Shown here: piece by piece, positions 23,131-34,104 of the stretch | How the letters are laid out: each line of letters starts with the position of its first letter | How positions within the stretch are numbered: position 1 is the first letter of the stretch | Source of the DNA: Nemertoderma westbladi | Lineage: Eukaryota; Xenacoelomorpha; Nemertodermatida; Nemertodermatidae | NCBI GenBank assembly: GCA_032718475.1 | Contig: JAUCBJ010002580.1 | Location: 19,101 to 83,100 of the forward strand | Direction of reading: 5' to 3' | Length of the DNA stretch: 64,000 bases | Made by a program: the position numbers and the translations under genes | Notes under the pieces: generated by a model | The model's input: only the letters and a program-made list of their open reading frames with translations | The model's database searches: none | Told to the model about the DNA's origin: nothing

Positions 23131-23205
23131 AACTATTTGCATAAATTGACCCACCCCCTAACAGTGTCAATTCGCTAAGGCTCCGCCAACTTCGTGGCTC
23201 GCCCC
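22358..23205 (+). mobile_element. MITE copy 3, internally duplicated, with ACA target duplication
   Basis: Flanked by ACA at 22355-22357 and 23206-23208. The interior appears twice: a segment from the first GGCCCTCTAGCGG motif to the trinucleotide tract (about 22449-22740) is repeated at about 22770-23050. The (GAC)n tract at 23056-23130 is the longest of the family. Confidence 0.9.
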
Positions 23206-23208
23206 ACA

Positions 23209-24775
23209 GAGCGCGACTAGCTTATTTTAGTAGCTAGCGCCCAGTATTGTTTTTGGTCAGAAATAACCAAAACCTAGTACAATGGCGATAGACCAAAATT
23301 GTTTTATTTGTAACACACACACACATGTCATAAAACATATATACTCCCCTTCGAGACCTGCTAGCTACTAGCTTACTTTAGGTTACTTTCAATAGGATTT
23401 ATTCTGCAGTTCTACCATTCATATTTGTAATTTTAGGAGATATTTAGTATTTAGTTTTACGGCAAGTATTTTAGATGGCATGCACCCCTTTTGAGTGCTT
23501 TGCCCCTGTCAGCGGTATTGTTACTTTAGGTACTACCCCCTTTTGACTGCTACCGCTTGTTAGTAGTATTGTTACGCAAGTCTGTTAATCCACTAGCTCG
23601 TATATAAACCATATAAATCACACCGCGGCAAGTTTACGGTGATTAGGTCCGTTAGCGATAGTTGGGATTCGCTGCGCGGGGATTGTTTTCCCATGAGTTT
23701 GGTCTGTTACCGTAGACTGTACATCTGCCTCACCTGTTAGAGGCCGGGTATCCTGTTTTGTCTAGTTCGCCCGGGCATTTGACTCGCCCACGAATTAGAA
23801 TAGACACCAGGCTCCGTTCCTCGCCAGTAGTAGTTTTCCCGTATTTAGTATCTGTTTATTTACTGATGTAGACACCCTGGACTGGGATTTATTGTCAGAT
23901 ACTGTACGAGCCCGTATACACTACTAGATCTTACAGTAAGGTACATCGTTACTAGGATCCGGTAGGCGGTATACTACTGGACTTTTCAGTAGGAGATATC
24001 TACAATTTAAAAATTAGTAAAGTTAGTAATTTGTAGAACGTCCCCTGCCAGTAGGCCTTTAGGGTAGCTAGTACTTTCGTATTTAATATTTGACTAGCTA
24101 ATAGTTAGTTTGTAATTATTTGTTTCACACCGTGTGTGTGCGGTGTTACTTTTCGGTACTTGAAAAGGTACACAGGGTTAAAAGACCAAGTTTTATCGGT
24201 ACCTAGGAAGATTTTTCGTAGAGTTGAAGAAAAACTCTCACCTTCGAATTTTCAGGACTCAAGGACTCATTTCTGGACCGCTTTGAGGGATTAGACCGCT
24301 TTTTGCAAAGTTTGGGAGACACAAAATTCGTCCGTGACGCCGAAACACGGAACGACCCATGTCCGGTTTGTATTTGGGAATTTGCACGACTGGAAGATCA
24401 AAGGAGCGTAAGTTTTACAACTTGTGTCATTCAAACTTGAGAGCACAGTAGTACTCAAAATTTGCGGGTTCCACTGTCTAATTAGTAGTGTTTTTGGTAC
24501 TTATTTCCCTTTAGACGGTGCTGTTTTCCCTATTATTTGTACTTGTTGATCTACATTTTGGTAACGTACACCGTTATATCACTTATTCGTACAAATTTAG
24601 CCGGTAGGCTAGATCATTATATTTTATTATATACCCTTTTGATTTTATTTGTACCAGTTAGGGTATATATATAGTATATATATATACCAAGGTAAGTTTG
24701 ACATTTCGACATTTTGACATTTCGACATTCTGATACTTGACATTTTATCACCCGTACTTGACGTATATAATAGAC
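23209..24775 (+). other. probable 5' LTR and leader of BEL2
   Basis: No coding segment. TATATAAACC at 23601 and a TTTGGGAGACACAAAATTCG stretch near 24310, similar to the post-LTR sequence of the block at 16900, suggest LTR then primer-binding region. A matching 3' LTR could not be found downstream, so the limits are not proven. A near-palindromic (TA)n tract is at 24661-24688 and a short GACATTTC-type tandem repeat at 24700-24735. Confidence 0.4.
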
Positions 24776-25526
24776 ATGAGTGATACACCACATTCGACTT
24801 GATACCCACCTACTGACTATGACTCGTGCGACCCGGACAGATCGAAAGTAGACGAGCCGAGAAGGAGAACCCGAGATTCCACCGATGTCACACTGCGTGC
24901 GTCGCCGGTACCCCAAACGGAAATACTGGAAGCCGCAATGCGTGGCGACGGCAGAATCGAAGATTTCCTTACCGTCCCGCAGATCAGATTGCGGGAACCG
25001 GACATGGTAAGTTCGACTGGAAGCCAGGATAACATTATTAGGAGTATAGGAGGACACATGGCCCAGATTACTCGGAAGGTTTTCGCGTTTTACGCAAGTT
25101 AACTGCCCCGATGTCGAGATACGAGTTCTACACCTTACAGGTAAGGATAGAAAGTAGGGTACATGTTTTCGTAGATAAACTTAAAGGTTTATATGAACTT
25201 GCAGAGTTGCGTGGCGACAGCTTTACTCAGGTAAAGATAATAGATAAGTTGGTAAGTGCGAGGGAAAGCCTCATCCAGTCAGTAAGTCATTCAGATCAGT
25301 AAGTGATGCAGATCAGTAAGTCAGTAATAAGATTGGCTCAACAGGATCAGTTCGACCAACTGCTAGGTGAGTCAGTTTCGGACGCGTTGTTGCAACCCGA
25401 AGAGGAAGAAAAACTATATCGCTTGGACGGGAGGTTGGAGACGCTGGCCAATTTTCTTCGTAGAAACGGCGTACCGATTGAAGAACCGGAAGTCGAACCG
25501 CAAGGGACGACGGAAGTTCTAACTGC

Positions 25527-25546
25527 GGAAGGCTCGCGAGCCTACC
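25527..25546 (+). repeat. 20-bp palindromic coding repeat, copy 1
   Basis: GGAAGGCTCGCGAGCCTACC, with a 14-bp perfect palindrome AGGCTCGCGAGCCT at its centre. Here it is read as E-G-S-R-A-Y inside gag. Confidence 0.9.
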
Positions 25547-26581
25547 AAATTCCACAACTGGATAGATTGTTTGTTAGTGAGCAGAGCGACGTTGGCGACG
25601 TTAGTAGGACAGCATCTGTAATTACTCGACAACAACAGGAAGTTGCACGCCGACAACAAGTCACCGAGGAAGAAGCGCAATGGCAGATGGCACAGATTGC
25701 TATCGAGGGAGAGAAACAACGCAGAGAAGATGAAGCAAGAATTGCGAAACTCCAGGCTCAAGCCGAATTCAAAGCCTCGGAAATGCAGAGACTGGAGGAG
25801 GACTTGGCACAAGAAGCGGCCGCAGCGGCAGCAGCACAACAGGCAGAAGCAGATGAGTTAGAACGGAAGAAAGCGGCATCTGACACTCGTGCTCAGTTGG
25901 AAGCACAGCAAATAAAATCAAGTTTAGCCATTCAGGAAGCAGAATTAGCGGCACAACAACAGGAGGCAGACCGACGCGAGAGAGAGATGCAGTTCCAGTT
26001 CGAACTAAATCGCAGATTGCGCGAGGCGGCGAATGCGCAAGAGGACCTCAAACTCGACGCGAGAGATAGATCTATAAGATCTTGAGCTGGACATGACTTG
26101 TCTGCCCTGGATCGCATGGAGGCTCGATATTACGGGATTCAGAAGCGAATTGAGGAAGGAAGTGTGGGAGCGATAGATCGAGGAGAAGAGTTCGTCGAGG
26201 ATTACAGTAAACGTTTTCCACAAGTGATTCCTATGCTCAAACCTACAACTCCGATAAAACCGGTCTTTATTACGAAACCTAAAGAAATATTATCTGTGAG
26301 CTTGACACAAGGTAACAGGTTTGTTGTGACAGAAATACCGCAACCTAGGGCAACTTCATCGCCGATTTTAGCAGGTAAAGTAAATAGTCCACCTACAGTA
26401 AGTCATAGTCTACTTGTAGGAAGAGAGGAACCTGCGTTTATGACAATTAAACAGGTAAGTAAGCCGTTAGCAGTTAAACCTGTGACATGCTGTGCAAACC
26501 CAGTCATTTATAGACCGACTACGAAACCCGACTATGTTATTCAACCTTTGACACAATGTTCAACGAGACCTATGACTTTGT

Positions 26582-26693
26582 GGAAGGCTTGCGAGCCTAC
26601 CGAACAACGGAGGAGGACGGATATGGGTAGTACCCCAGGATCGAACAAAGTTTAACGAGACCTATGACTTTGTGGAAGGCTTGCTAGCCTACC
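26582..26693 (+). repeat. 20-bp palindromic coding repeat, copies 2 and 3
   Basis: Copies at 26582-26601 and 26674-26693 (the second with TTGCTAGCC). Each sits in a longer duplicated stretch starting with ACGAGACCTATGACTTTGTG, so this part of gag has been duplicated together with the repeat. Copy 2 is read as K-A-C-E-P-T. Confidence 0.9.
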
Positions 26694-27901
26694 GAACGAC
26701 GGAGAACCGTAAATTCTAGACCTCAACAAATGCGACAAAAGGTAATACGCCGTACATAAACCCTTCAACCACCTTATCCGGACGATAGAGATTCATCCAG
26801 CGATACGGAGTCGACGGAATGGGAAATATTCCGTACTGGAGCGGCGGCTGATTACAAAAGAGAAGAGATATCGACGAACCAATACATCGACAATCCTCCA
26901 TGAGAAACACCCTTGCAGAAACCCATGTTGCAACCAACGGAAGCGATTAGCGCCAAACAGTTCACTGAGATGGTGGACCGACTAGCTCAACTAGAAGAGC
27001 GACTCGAAGCGCAACCGTCCGATCGATCACGAACCAGCGTGGAGTTGGAACAACCTAGACAACATCTACCACCAAGGAGAGAACAGGAGACTAGACAGAC
27101 TCCGAACCATCGAGAAGAAGATCACATTAATATTTCTTACCGACGAACAATGCGCGGAAGGGAACGACTGGACGACACAACCGAACAGGGACGCGGACAG
27201 TTGGATTTGGTTAGCAAGATTGCAAAGTTTGCGGCTAGACACGGATTACCGGCACAACAACCACCGAGGTTCTCTGGCAACGTGAAGCACTGGCGTACAC
27301 TGGTAGACTACGTAGAGTCCCAGATCACTAAGTGTGCTTTTACCTCAACGGAGAAGTTTAATTACTTGCTCCGAGTCCTGTCTGGTGAGCCGAAACGATT
27401 AGCGGAAACCTTTATCGGTGTTCCAGATGCCTTTGAGTTGGCGTACGACCGTTTGTATTCGATTTACGGCGGTAACGTGGCCATGGCTAAATCCATTATA
27501 GAAGACCTCTACAGAGGAGGCAATATTTCGAAACCGATCAACCTTTTACGACTCGCGGACGAAATAAAGAACGCTATAGGGACTTTACGGTCCATTGGAC
27601 AACTCGAATACACTAACGCACCGAGAGTTCTCATTAGGATAATCGGTCGACTTCATCATCAATTATGACGAGAATGGCGATGCATCGAGTATCAGCGTGA
27701 AGAGGCCGGCGGGCTACTAAAACTCACCAACGTCTACCAACTGATTTCGTGGGAGGCTGTAGTGGAGACAGGATCCAACTATACTGATCACCATATAGCG
27801 GCAGAATGAATAGCCATTTCTGCGCCGACTCGGACCAAACAATTTCCGACAAATGCGAAAGCCATTACCTATGCTACCCCGACCGAAACTTCTAAAGTTC
27901 T

Positions 27902-28807
27902 ATGCCTATCGGCACCAAGCAGCCACAACAACAGTTGCCGGTGGACTTTGTGGGATGCTCATATTGCGAGTGGAATGGCAGAAACCACAGCAGACATAAA
28001 CTACGTGGATGTCGCGCTTTTAAGGAGTTAGGAGTTGAAGAGAGGATACTTCAAATTCGATCTTTGGACTCTTGTTGGAGATGTACTAAGCCTGGACACG
28101 TCCAGAAGGATTGCCCGAGCGACGATACATGTCGTCTATGTGGACGTAACCATGACGCGTTACTTCACACAAACAGTCATACTCCGACCAAATGCTTTCG
28201 ACGAGAGCATCCAGATAAAGCAGCTATATGCGACGCACTTTACAAGGAGCATGCACAGCGCAAGATTCGTACCTTCTATATGGATTGTATGGATCAATCG
28301 GGATCATCGGACGAGGATAAGGAGGAAGACGACACCTTTTACGTGCATGCGGGGGAGGAACAACCCTCGATAACACTCCTCACACAGAACCAATTGAAAG
28401 GGTTTAGCGTGATTCCTATAAAAATTACCAGAACCCGAGGGAGCAAGCGTATATACGCTATCTTAGACTCTGCGTCATCGCATAGTTACATCGACAAACA
28501 AGTAGCCAACGTAGTTACAGACATGAGTAAAGGTAAGACTGCTCAGTATACTGTAAGCAGCATGTATGGTAAGAGAGCGATCCCTGTGACGAGAGTAAAA
28601 TTAAACTTAGACACTCTTCTTTCCAAAGCAGAACACAGCAAGGAGGAGTGCTCATTACTTCCGGTAAGAAATTTGACCTTTGCAGCTACAAAGGATTTTA
28701 GTAACTTGCTTGGCCCTGTGCCAGAGCAATCACCGGAAGATTGTAAGATTTCTGACACCTTGGAAAACCGGAATGTCCTGTTAACTATCGTTCAATCGCA
28801 ATGTTGA
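27902..28807 (+). pseudogene. BEL2 zinc knuckles and aspartic protease
   Basis: The first 120 residues carry three cysteine/histidine groups: CSYCEWNGRNHSRHKLRGC, CWRCTKPGHVQKDC and CRLCGRNHDALLH, the nucleocapsid-type pattern of BEL/Pao. An acidic linker (SDEDKEEDD) follows. The protease active site reads YAILDSASSHSYID at about residues 183-196; the usual DSG is DSA. The frame is open for 301 codons but is offset from the gag frame before it and stops at 28807. Protease function is doubtful because of the changed triad residue. Confidence 0.8.
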
Positions 28808-29782
28808 TTGGGACAGACCAGTTTAACTTACATCAGGTATGGGAGACACGCCCATCTGTTATTACAGCGGGCAACCCCTAAGCATGTAGAACTCCCATAG
28901 GTTGGTATACTAGAGCACCAGTGCGTTCACTAGAGGTAGGTGACCAGGAGGACGGCGTTTTGAGTACGTGTAGTTTATTGACTACCACAATAGATAATTC
29001 TCATTCGCACTCCTGTGGTCCAATTGTACAGACTGCACTACGACAGACTTGCGTCGCTGACGCTGACGTATCCAATACTGACGTAACTGATATGGACACG
29101 ACCACATGGACCTCTGACTTACAACTACTTGCTAAACTAAACTAAACCAGGTTGTATTGACTACCGAAGACCAAAGGGTTGTTGCTGTGGATGACTCGAT
29201 GAATGAGGGTTTTGGAAGGCTTGCGAGCCTACCGAAAAATCCAAAGGTCATTGACCCCACCCACCAGGCTTCGACACCAGTCGTTGATCTTGGAAGGCTT
29301 GCGAGCCTACCGACAGATCAGAAGGTTGTCAAACCGCCACATGACGATTCGACGCCGACTAGTGACACCGGAAGGCTTGCGAGCCTACCAGACACATTGA
29401 CACTAGCCATCGCAGCAAACGAAGACGTGGATGAGGACCATGGTGCAATGCAAGCAGCGCTTGACCGACTGCTGACTGACTATTAACAGACCATTAAATG
29501 GTTAGAACAGGACTCAGCAGAACCCGGTAGTTATGAGACCGCTATGTCAGAACAGGAAAAACGGTCATTAAATATTATAAGAGATACCATTCGCCAGACC
29601 ACGAATGGCCACTATAAAGTAGGCATGTGTGGCGCAATGGACAATCTAAGCTCGTTAACAACTACCCGCTTGCTTTGAGGCGACTCAAATCAATAAGGCA
29701 GCGATTGTTGGGTGATGAGATGGCCCATATGCAATACAATGCGTAACTTCAGACGTATCTCCAAAAGGGATACGCCATTAGG
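28808..29782 (+). pseudogene. BEL2 protease-RT linker, broken
   Basis: Remnants of the second half of the protease and the region before the RT. An open segment at 29157-29486 contains three palindromic repeats in frame (GRLASLP each). After it, codons for EKRSLNIIRDTIRQTTNGHYKVGM and, in another frame, for ALRRLKSIRQRLLGDEM are typical of the stretch before BEL/Pao RT. Breaks occur near 29640 and at TAA 29744. Confidence 0.65.
29214..29389 (+). repeat. 20-bp palindromic coding repeat, copies 4 to 6
   Basis: GGAAGGCTTGCGAGCCTACC at 29214-29233 and 29292-29311, and with the same 20 bases at 29370-29389. Spacing is exactly 78 bp and all are in the same frame (G-R-L-A-S-L-P), so the host segment is a 26-codon repeat with diverged spacers. 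Confidence 0.95.
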
Positions 29783-31540
29783 ATGTTAAATCCCGAGGTA
29801 ACCACAGATCAGACATATTACCTGCCACATCATTTTGTTCGACACCCGGACAAACCTGGCAAGGTGCGTGTACTCAACGACTGCGCTGCACTTTACCAAG
29901 GGATGTCTATGAACAGCGAACTGATGGACGAGCCGAATATGAATAATTACCTCATGGGAGTCCTAATGCGTTTTAGACAACGCAAAGTGGCTTTCACCTG
30001 TGATCTAGAGGCTATGTTTCACCAGGTTAAGGCTTTGGAGTGGGACAGGGACAGTTTAAGGTTTCTTTGGTATCCGGAGGGAAATTTAGAACTTCCGCCA
30101 GAAACTTACCAAATGCAGGTAAGAGTTTTCGGAGCCAGGGACAGCCCCAACTGCACCATGTACGCCTTAAAGCAGACAGCATTAGACAGACAAGACCAAT
30201 TTGACCAAGAAGTAGTTTGGACAGTGGAAAGAGACATCTACGTGGATGACGGCCTCAAGAGTTGTGACACTCTGGAAAGCTCTACAACCGTAGCACACCA
30301 ACTCCAGGATTGTCTCGATGATGGCGGATTCCACCTTATGAAGTTCACTTCCAACAAACCCGAACTAGTGAACTCATTCGACCTGACGGATCGCAGTGGA
30401 GGTGATTTGGACTTTGACCTAGAACCTCTACCTACGACCAAAGTATTAGGACTTAGTTGGGACCCGAACACCGACAATTTTAGGGTACGTGTAAGGTCCA
30501 ACGACCAGACTAGACCTATCACTAAGAGGACTTGCTTATCGACCATGAGTTTATTGTATGACCCATTGTGTTTCATTAGTCCAGTGATCCTACATGCTAG
30601 GATCATACTCCGCAGCATTTGGCAAGCCGGACTGGAATGGGATGATCCCATCCCAGAAGAGTTAGCTGAGCAATGGAGGGACTGGGAAGCCCAACTGACG
30701 TTCCTACAATACTATACCATACCAAGGGAATACTTTCCTTTGCAGACCACCTTTCCTGCCGATTTAGAGCTTCACAGCGTCAGTGACGCTAGTAAGGATC
30801 GATTGGGGGTTAATTTGTACCTTAGACGACAAGTGACATCGGACAGCTACAAAGTGTCTCTCGTTACTTCAAGGGCTAGAACAATGCCGGTGAAGTATAT
30901 GACTGTACCTCGTGGAGAGCTGCAAGCTGGGACGGTATCCACCGATATTGTCAGTCTAGTTCAACGCGAGCTGGAGGCTAACTTGAAGGTAGCACATTGG
31001 ACGAATGCGACGATGGTACTTTGGTACATAAACAACGAAACATTCAAGTTCAAGACTTTCGTAGCCAACAGACGGGCTGAAATATTGGACCGGTCGCTCA
31101 AACAACATTGGCGTCACTGTCCAGGGAAGCTGAACCCAGCTGACATCATGTCACGGGGGATGCTACCGATCGACTTTTGTAAACCGGACAATAACTCCTT
31201 TTGGTTTAGAGGACCCGTTTTTCTACAACGACCATCAGACAAATGGCCACCGTTATTCGACGCGACAACCAATACCATACCAGAGAGTGCCGAGATAAAA
31301 ATTGACACAGTTGTCAAATCTAAAGCGAAAGCCAACGCCAAGGTCAAGAGGAAACAAGGACGGACTAAATCTGATGACCTGGATGCTAGACCTGACATTA
31401 CGCCAGATGTCTCACCAGACTTTCGACCAGACGTTTCACCAGACGTTTTGCCGGATTGTTCACCAGATGACTCGCCAGATTATTTACCAGAAGCGACACC
31501 AGATTGTTCTCCGGATTATTCGCCAGATTGTTTTATATAA
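29783..31540 (+). pseudogene. BEL2 reverse transcriptase and RNase H
   Basis: 585 open codons. RT blocks: YYLPHHFVRHPDKPGKVRVL, MNSELMDEPNM, FTCDLEAMFHQVKALEWDRD (first Asp), VFGARDSPNCTMYAL and YVDDGLKS (catalytic pair, about 30237). Then KVLGLSWDP and LSTMSLLYDPLCFISP, the BEL/Pao connection. RNase H follows: SVSDASKDRLGVN, RGELQAG, WTNATMVLWYI and NPADIMSRG. The third acidic residue is N in WTNA, where BEL1 has WTDA, so RNase H is probably inactive. The last 60 codons are a degenerate S/T-P-D-x repeat. Confidence 0.85.
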
Positions 31541-31760
31541 CTCTCGACAGATTGTCTACCGGACGTTTCACCAGACTTTCCACCAGACATCTTGACAGAC
31601 TGTCCACCAGACTTTAGACCAGACTTTCTGACCGAAGCTACGCCAGACTTTCTTTGGGAACGACGACAGGACATTTCGCCGGAAGTTCCGCGCTATGTCT
31701 CACCAGACGTCTCACTAGACTGTTCACCGGACGCCTCACCAGACTGTCTACTAGACTTTC
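31385..31760 (+). repeat. degenerate 12-bp repeat coding S/T-P-D-x
   Basis: About 30 units of roughly 12 bp (TCACCAGACGTT and variants) between RNase H and integrase. They are read in one frame as PDVSPDFRPDVSPD and similar. A TAA at 31538 interrupts the frame and the repeat continues after it in the same frame to about 31760, so the stop is secondary. Confidence 0.85.
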
Positions 31761-31856
31761 CATTGGAAAGAAACAACGTGTATTTTAAGGACGCGATGAA
31801 TTCATTGGAGCAGACTAGTACACGCACACCCATTAGGTATTAACAACTTACCGAAT

Positions 31857-33563
31857 TTGACTTCTTTGGATGACAAAGGTGTGGCCACAGCAATCATACT
31901 CTGCTCAAGGAAAATACTTGACTTACCACCTACAGGTAAACGTGTGACTAAGGTTAGGAAGCTTATAAGCTCACAGGAACACACTAGCACTGTAGAGTTG
32001 AAACCGTTACTGCCAGTCAATTCATTAGGTGCGGACGGTAGAGGTAAGACCGTGAAGATTGACATACTTGAGGACTCAGACAAACCTATTGTACAAAGGG
32101 AGACACCTACCAGAAGGCCCGTGGGCCTATCAAGTCCAAACAAGTATCCACATTACGACTATACCTCACCTGATGACGTCACTAACACTTACGTTGACAG
32201 GATAGTAAACCTAACTAGATCATGGACTGACGTGTGCCGCAAGTTAGCATGGCTCAAACGTTTGAGACAATATGCCAGAGGCAAACGCGACTTTCCTAGA
32301 AGACTTACTTTAGAGGAAGTTGGTCTTTGTGAAGTTGATATTATTCAACATTATCATTTGCAATATTTCGCACGAGAGTTCACAGCGATCAATCAGGGTA
32401 AACAGATCAAGTCTTCACCGATTTTGAGTTGGAGTCCGATTATTTACAGGGGCTTACTTTGTCACAAGTCCAGACTCCAAAACATTGAATTTGCACTTGA
32501 CTTCAGGTATCCTATCATCATACCGCAACACCATGAGTTACAGCGCGCTATATATATAATACTGGACACACATGTACGACCTAAACACGTAGGTAGACAT
32601 CATTGTTTATCACACTTACGATCGAGGTTTGTACTGATTAGGCCTAGCAAGGCACTGGGTTCGGTAACACGGAACTGTATAATTTGTAAGAAGGTGCACG
32701 CAAGGATAGGACACCAAGAAATGAGTGAACTACCACTAGCGAGATTACAGGCTTTTAGACCCCCTTTCACTGAGACAGGGATAGACTGTTTTGGACCCAT
32801 AATCGCAAAGCGCAGAAGGGTACAGGTAAAACGTTGGGGATTGATCTTCACTTGCATGGCCAGCAGAGCTGTCCATATTGAGCGTGTGACAGACTTGATC
32901 ACCAACGCCTTTATCCTAGCCTTACGGTGATTTATCGCTAGACGTGGATTGGTCAAATCCATTTATTACGACCAAGGGACTAACTATGTGGGTGCATGGA
33001 ATGAAATTACCTGAGCTTTAAGGAAGTTGGACCAAGACCAGATTTCCGAGGAACTACGTCCTCACCATATTGTTTGGAACTTTAACACTCCTGACAGTCC
33101 GTGGAGAGGCGGCGTTTGGGAAAGGCTGATTGGTTCAATCAAGACGGCTATGGCAAAAGTAATACCGATGCAACACCTACTAACAGACGACCAACTGACG
33201 ATGTTGTTAATATAAATCGAAGCGGTTTTGAATACTCGACCAATCGCTTTGATCCCAGACAATAACGACTCACAGTTTGCCTTGACACCAGCGCACCTGC
33301 TTATGCAGGCGCCGACGACATTGTTGCCCACTTCAGTACCTGTCGATAGCGACGGATACGGCAACAAAGCTTGGAAAATCACTCAGTTGCTAGCCAACAA
33401 ATTCTGGGAAATATGGCAGAAGCACTATTTGCCCTCTATTTCGACCAGAACCTCTTGGTATCTTAATACCCGATGTTTAAGACGCGGTGACCATGTTTTA
33501 TTGGCTAAAAAGGACGTACCTATCAACGGACGTACCGTAGATAGGCCTGTACAACATCTCGTT
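31857..33563 (+). pseudogene. BEL2 integrase and C-terminal domain, interrupted
   Basis: One frame with stops at TGA 32928, TGA 33012 and TAA 33213. Contents: the tryptophan-rich lead (TRSWTDVCRKLAWLKRLR), zinc domain (HVGRHHCLSHL, NCIICKK), catalytic core with D in ETGIDCFGPI, D in IYYDQGTNYVG and E in WRGGVWERLIG, then the DUF5641-type C-terminal domain (FWEIWQKHYLPS, RRGDHVLL, GRTVDRPVQHLV). At 33563 the frame is cut by the inserted foldback-like element; it resumes at 39136. Both TGA stops stand where CGA would fit. Confidence 0.85.
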
Positions 33564-33755
33564 GTCACCTTCAAGGCAGAACCCCCTAAGTCGATTTTTG
33601 TAGTTCTGAGATAATCGATAAAAACTGTTTATTTTTTAGAGAGATGCCTCAGTTTACTTGTTATTGTGTTTTTTGAAAAATAAATATATATAGAATTCAT
33701 ATAACTAAACTTTTTATTTAATTTAGAATCACCTTTGAAATATATTGCGATTTTA

Positions 33756-33907
33756 TTGTAAAAATTCGGACTTATGGTGTTTTGCCAAAACAAAGGGGAA
33801 CACCGTTAGCTGGTATTATCCCGTAACTATACGATAGTTGCGGGGTATTGCCTAGAAAACAAGGCATCCTCAATTAGGCAAAACACCATAAGAACGAATT
33901 TTTACAA
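33756..33907. repeat. nested inverted repeat (31-bp arms)
   Basis: Arms 33756-33786 and 33877-33907 match with two mismatches and contain the TTATGGTGTTTTGCC motif shared with the subterminal repeats. The 90-bp loop has a second imperfect inverted repeat around CCCGTAACTAT and ATAGTTGCGGGG. The whole could fold into a stacked hairpin. Confidence 0.85.
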
Positions 33908-34104
33908 AAAACACGCAAAATATATCAAATTATAGCATAGCCAAGGCGTATCGTGCGTCCTTAATTATTTAGTGCGTAGTGCGCACGTAATACATGTGTG
34001 CATTTGTTATTAGCTAATACGTGCTATCTAACATGTTAACTAGCACATGAGCAGGTGTTAGTATTACCTGTGAACGCAATAATAACAAATAAGCTCATAC
34101 AATA

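Larger units (their letters stand above)
18174..23208. repeat. tandem duplication, unit 2
   Basis: Same order as unit 1 but with an empty MITE site at 19368 and an enlarged terminal MITE (22358-23205). The sequence continues into unique DNA (GAGCGCGACTAG) at 23209. Confidence 0.95.
24776..27895 (+). pseudogene. BEL2 gag region, broken
   Basis: A gag-like reading path starts at ATG 24776 (TGA already at 24800), stops at 25100, then follows another frame from 25111 through 25303-26085 and 26098-26655, and another from 26913. The middle part (25660-26060) is a long Q/E/A/R-rich coiled coil. The last part (27190-27668) is the DUF1759-type gag domain of BEL/Pao: PPRFSGNVKHWRTLVDYVES, FNYLLRVLSGEPKRLAETF and AYDRLYSIYGG. 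At least five stops or shifts are present, so no full protein is made from this copy. Gag would form the particle shell. Confidence 0.8.

Noticed and set aside
25313-26223. Several antisense frames opposite BEL2 gag
   Set aside because: Shadows of the Q/E-rich coiled coil; the plus frame has gag context.
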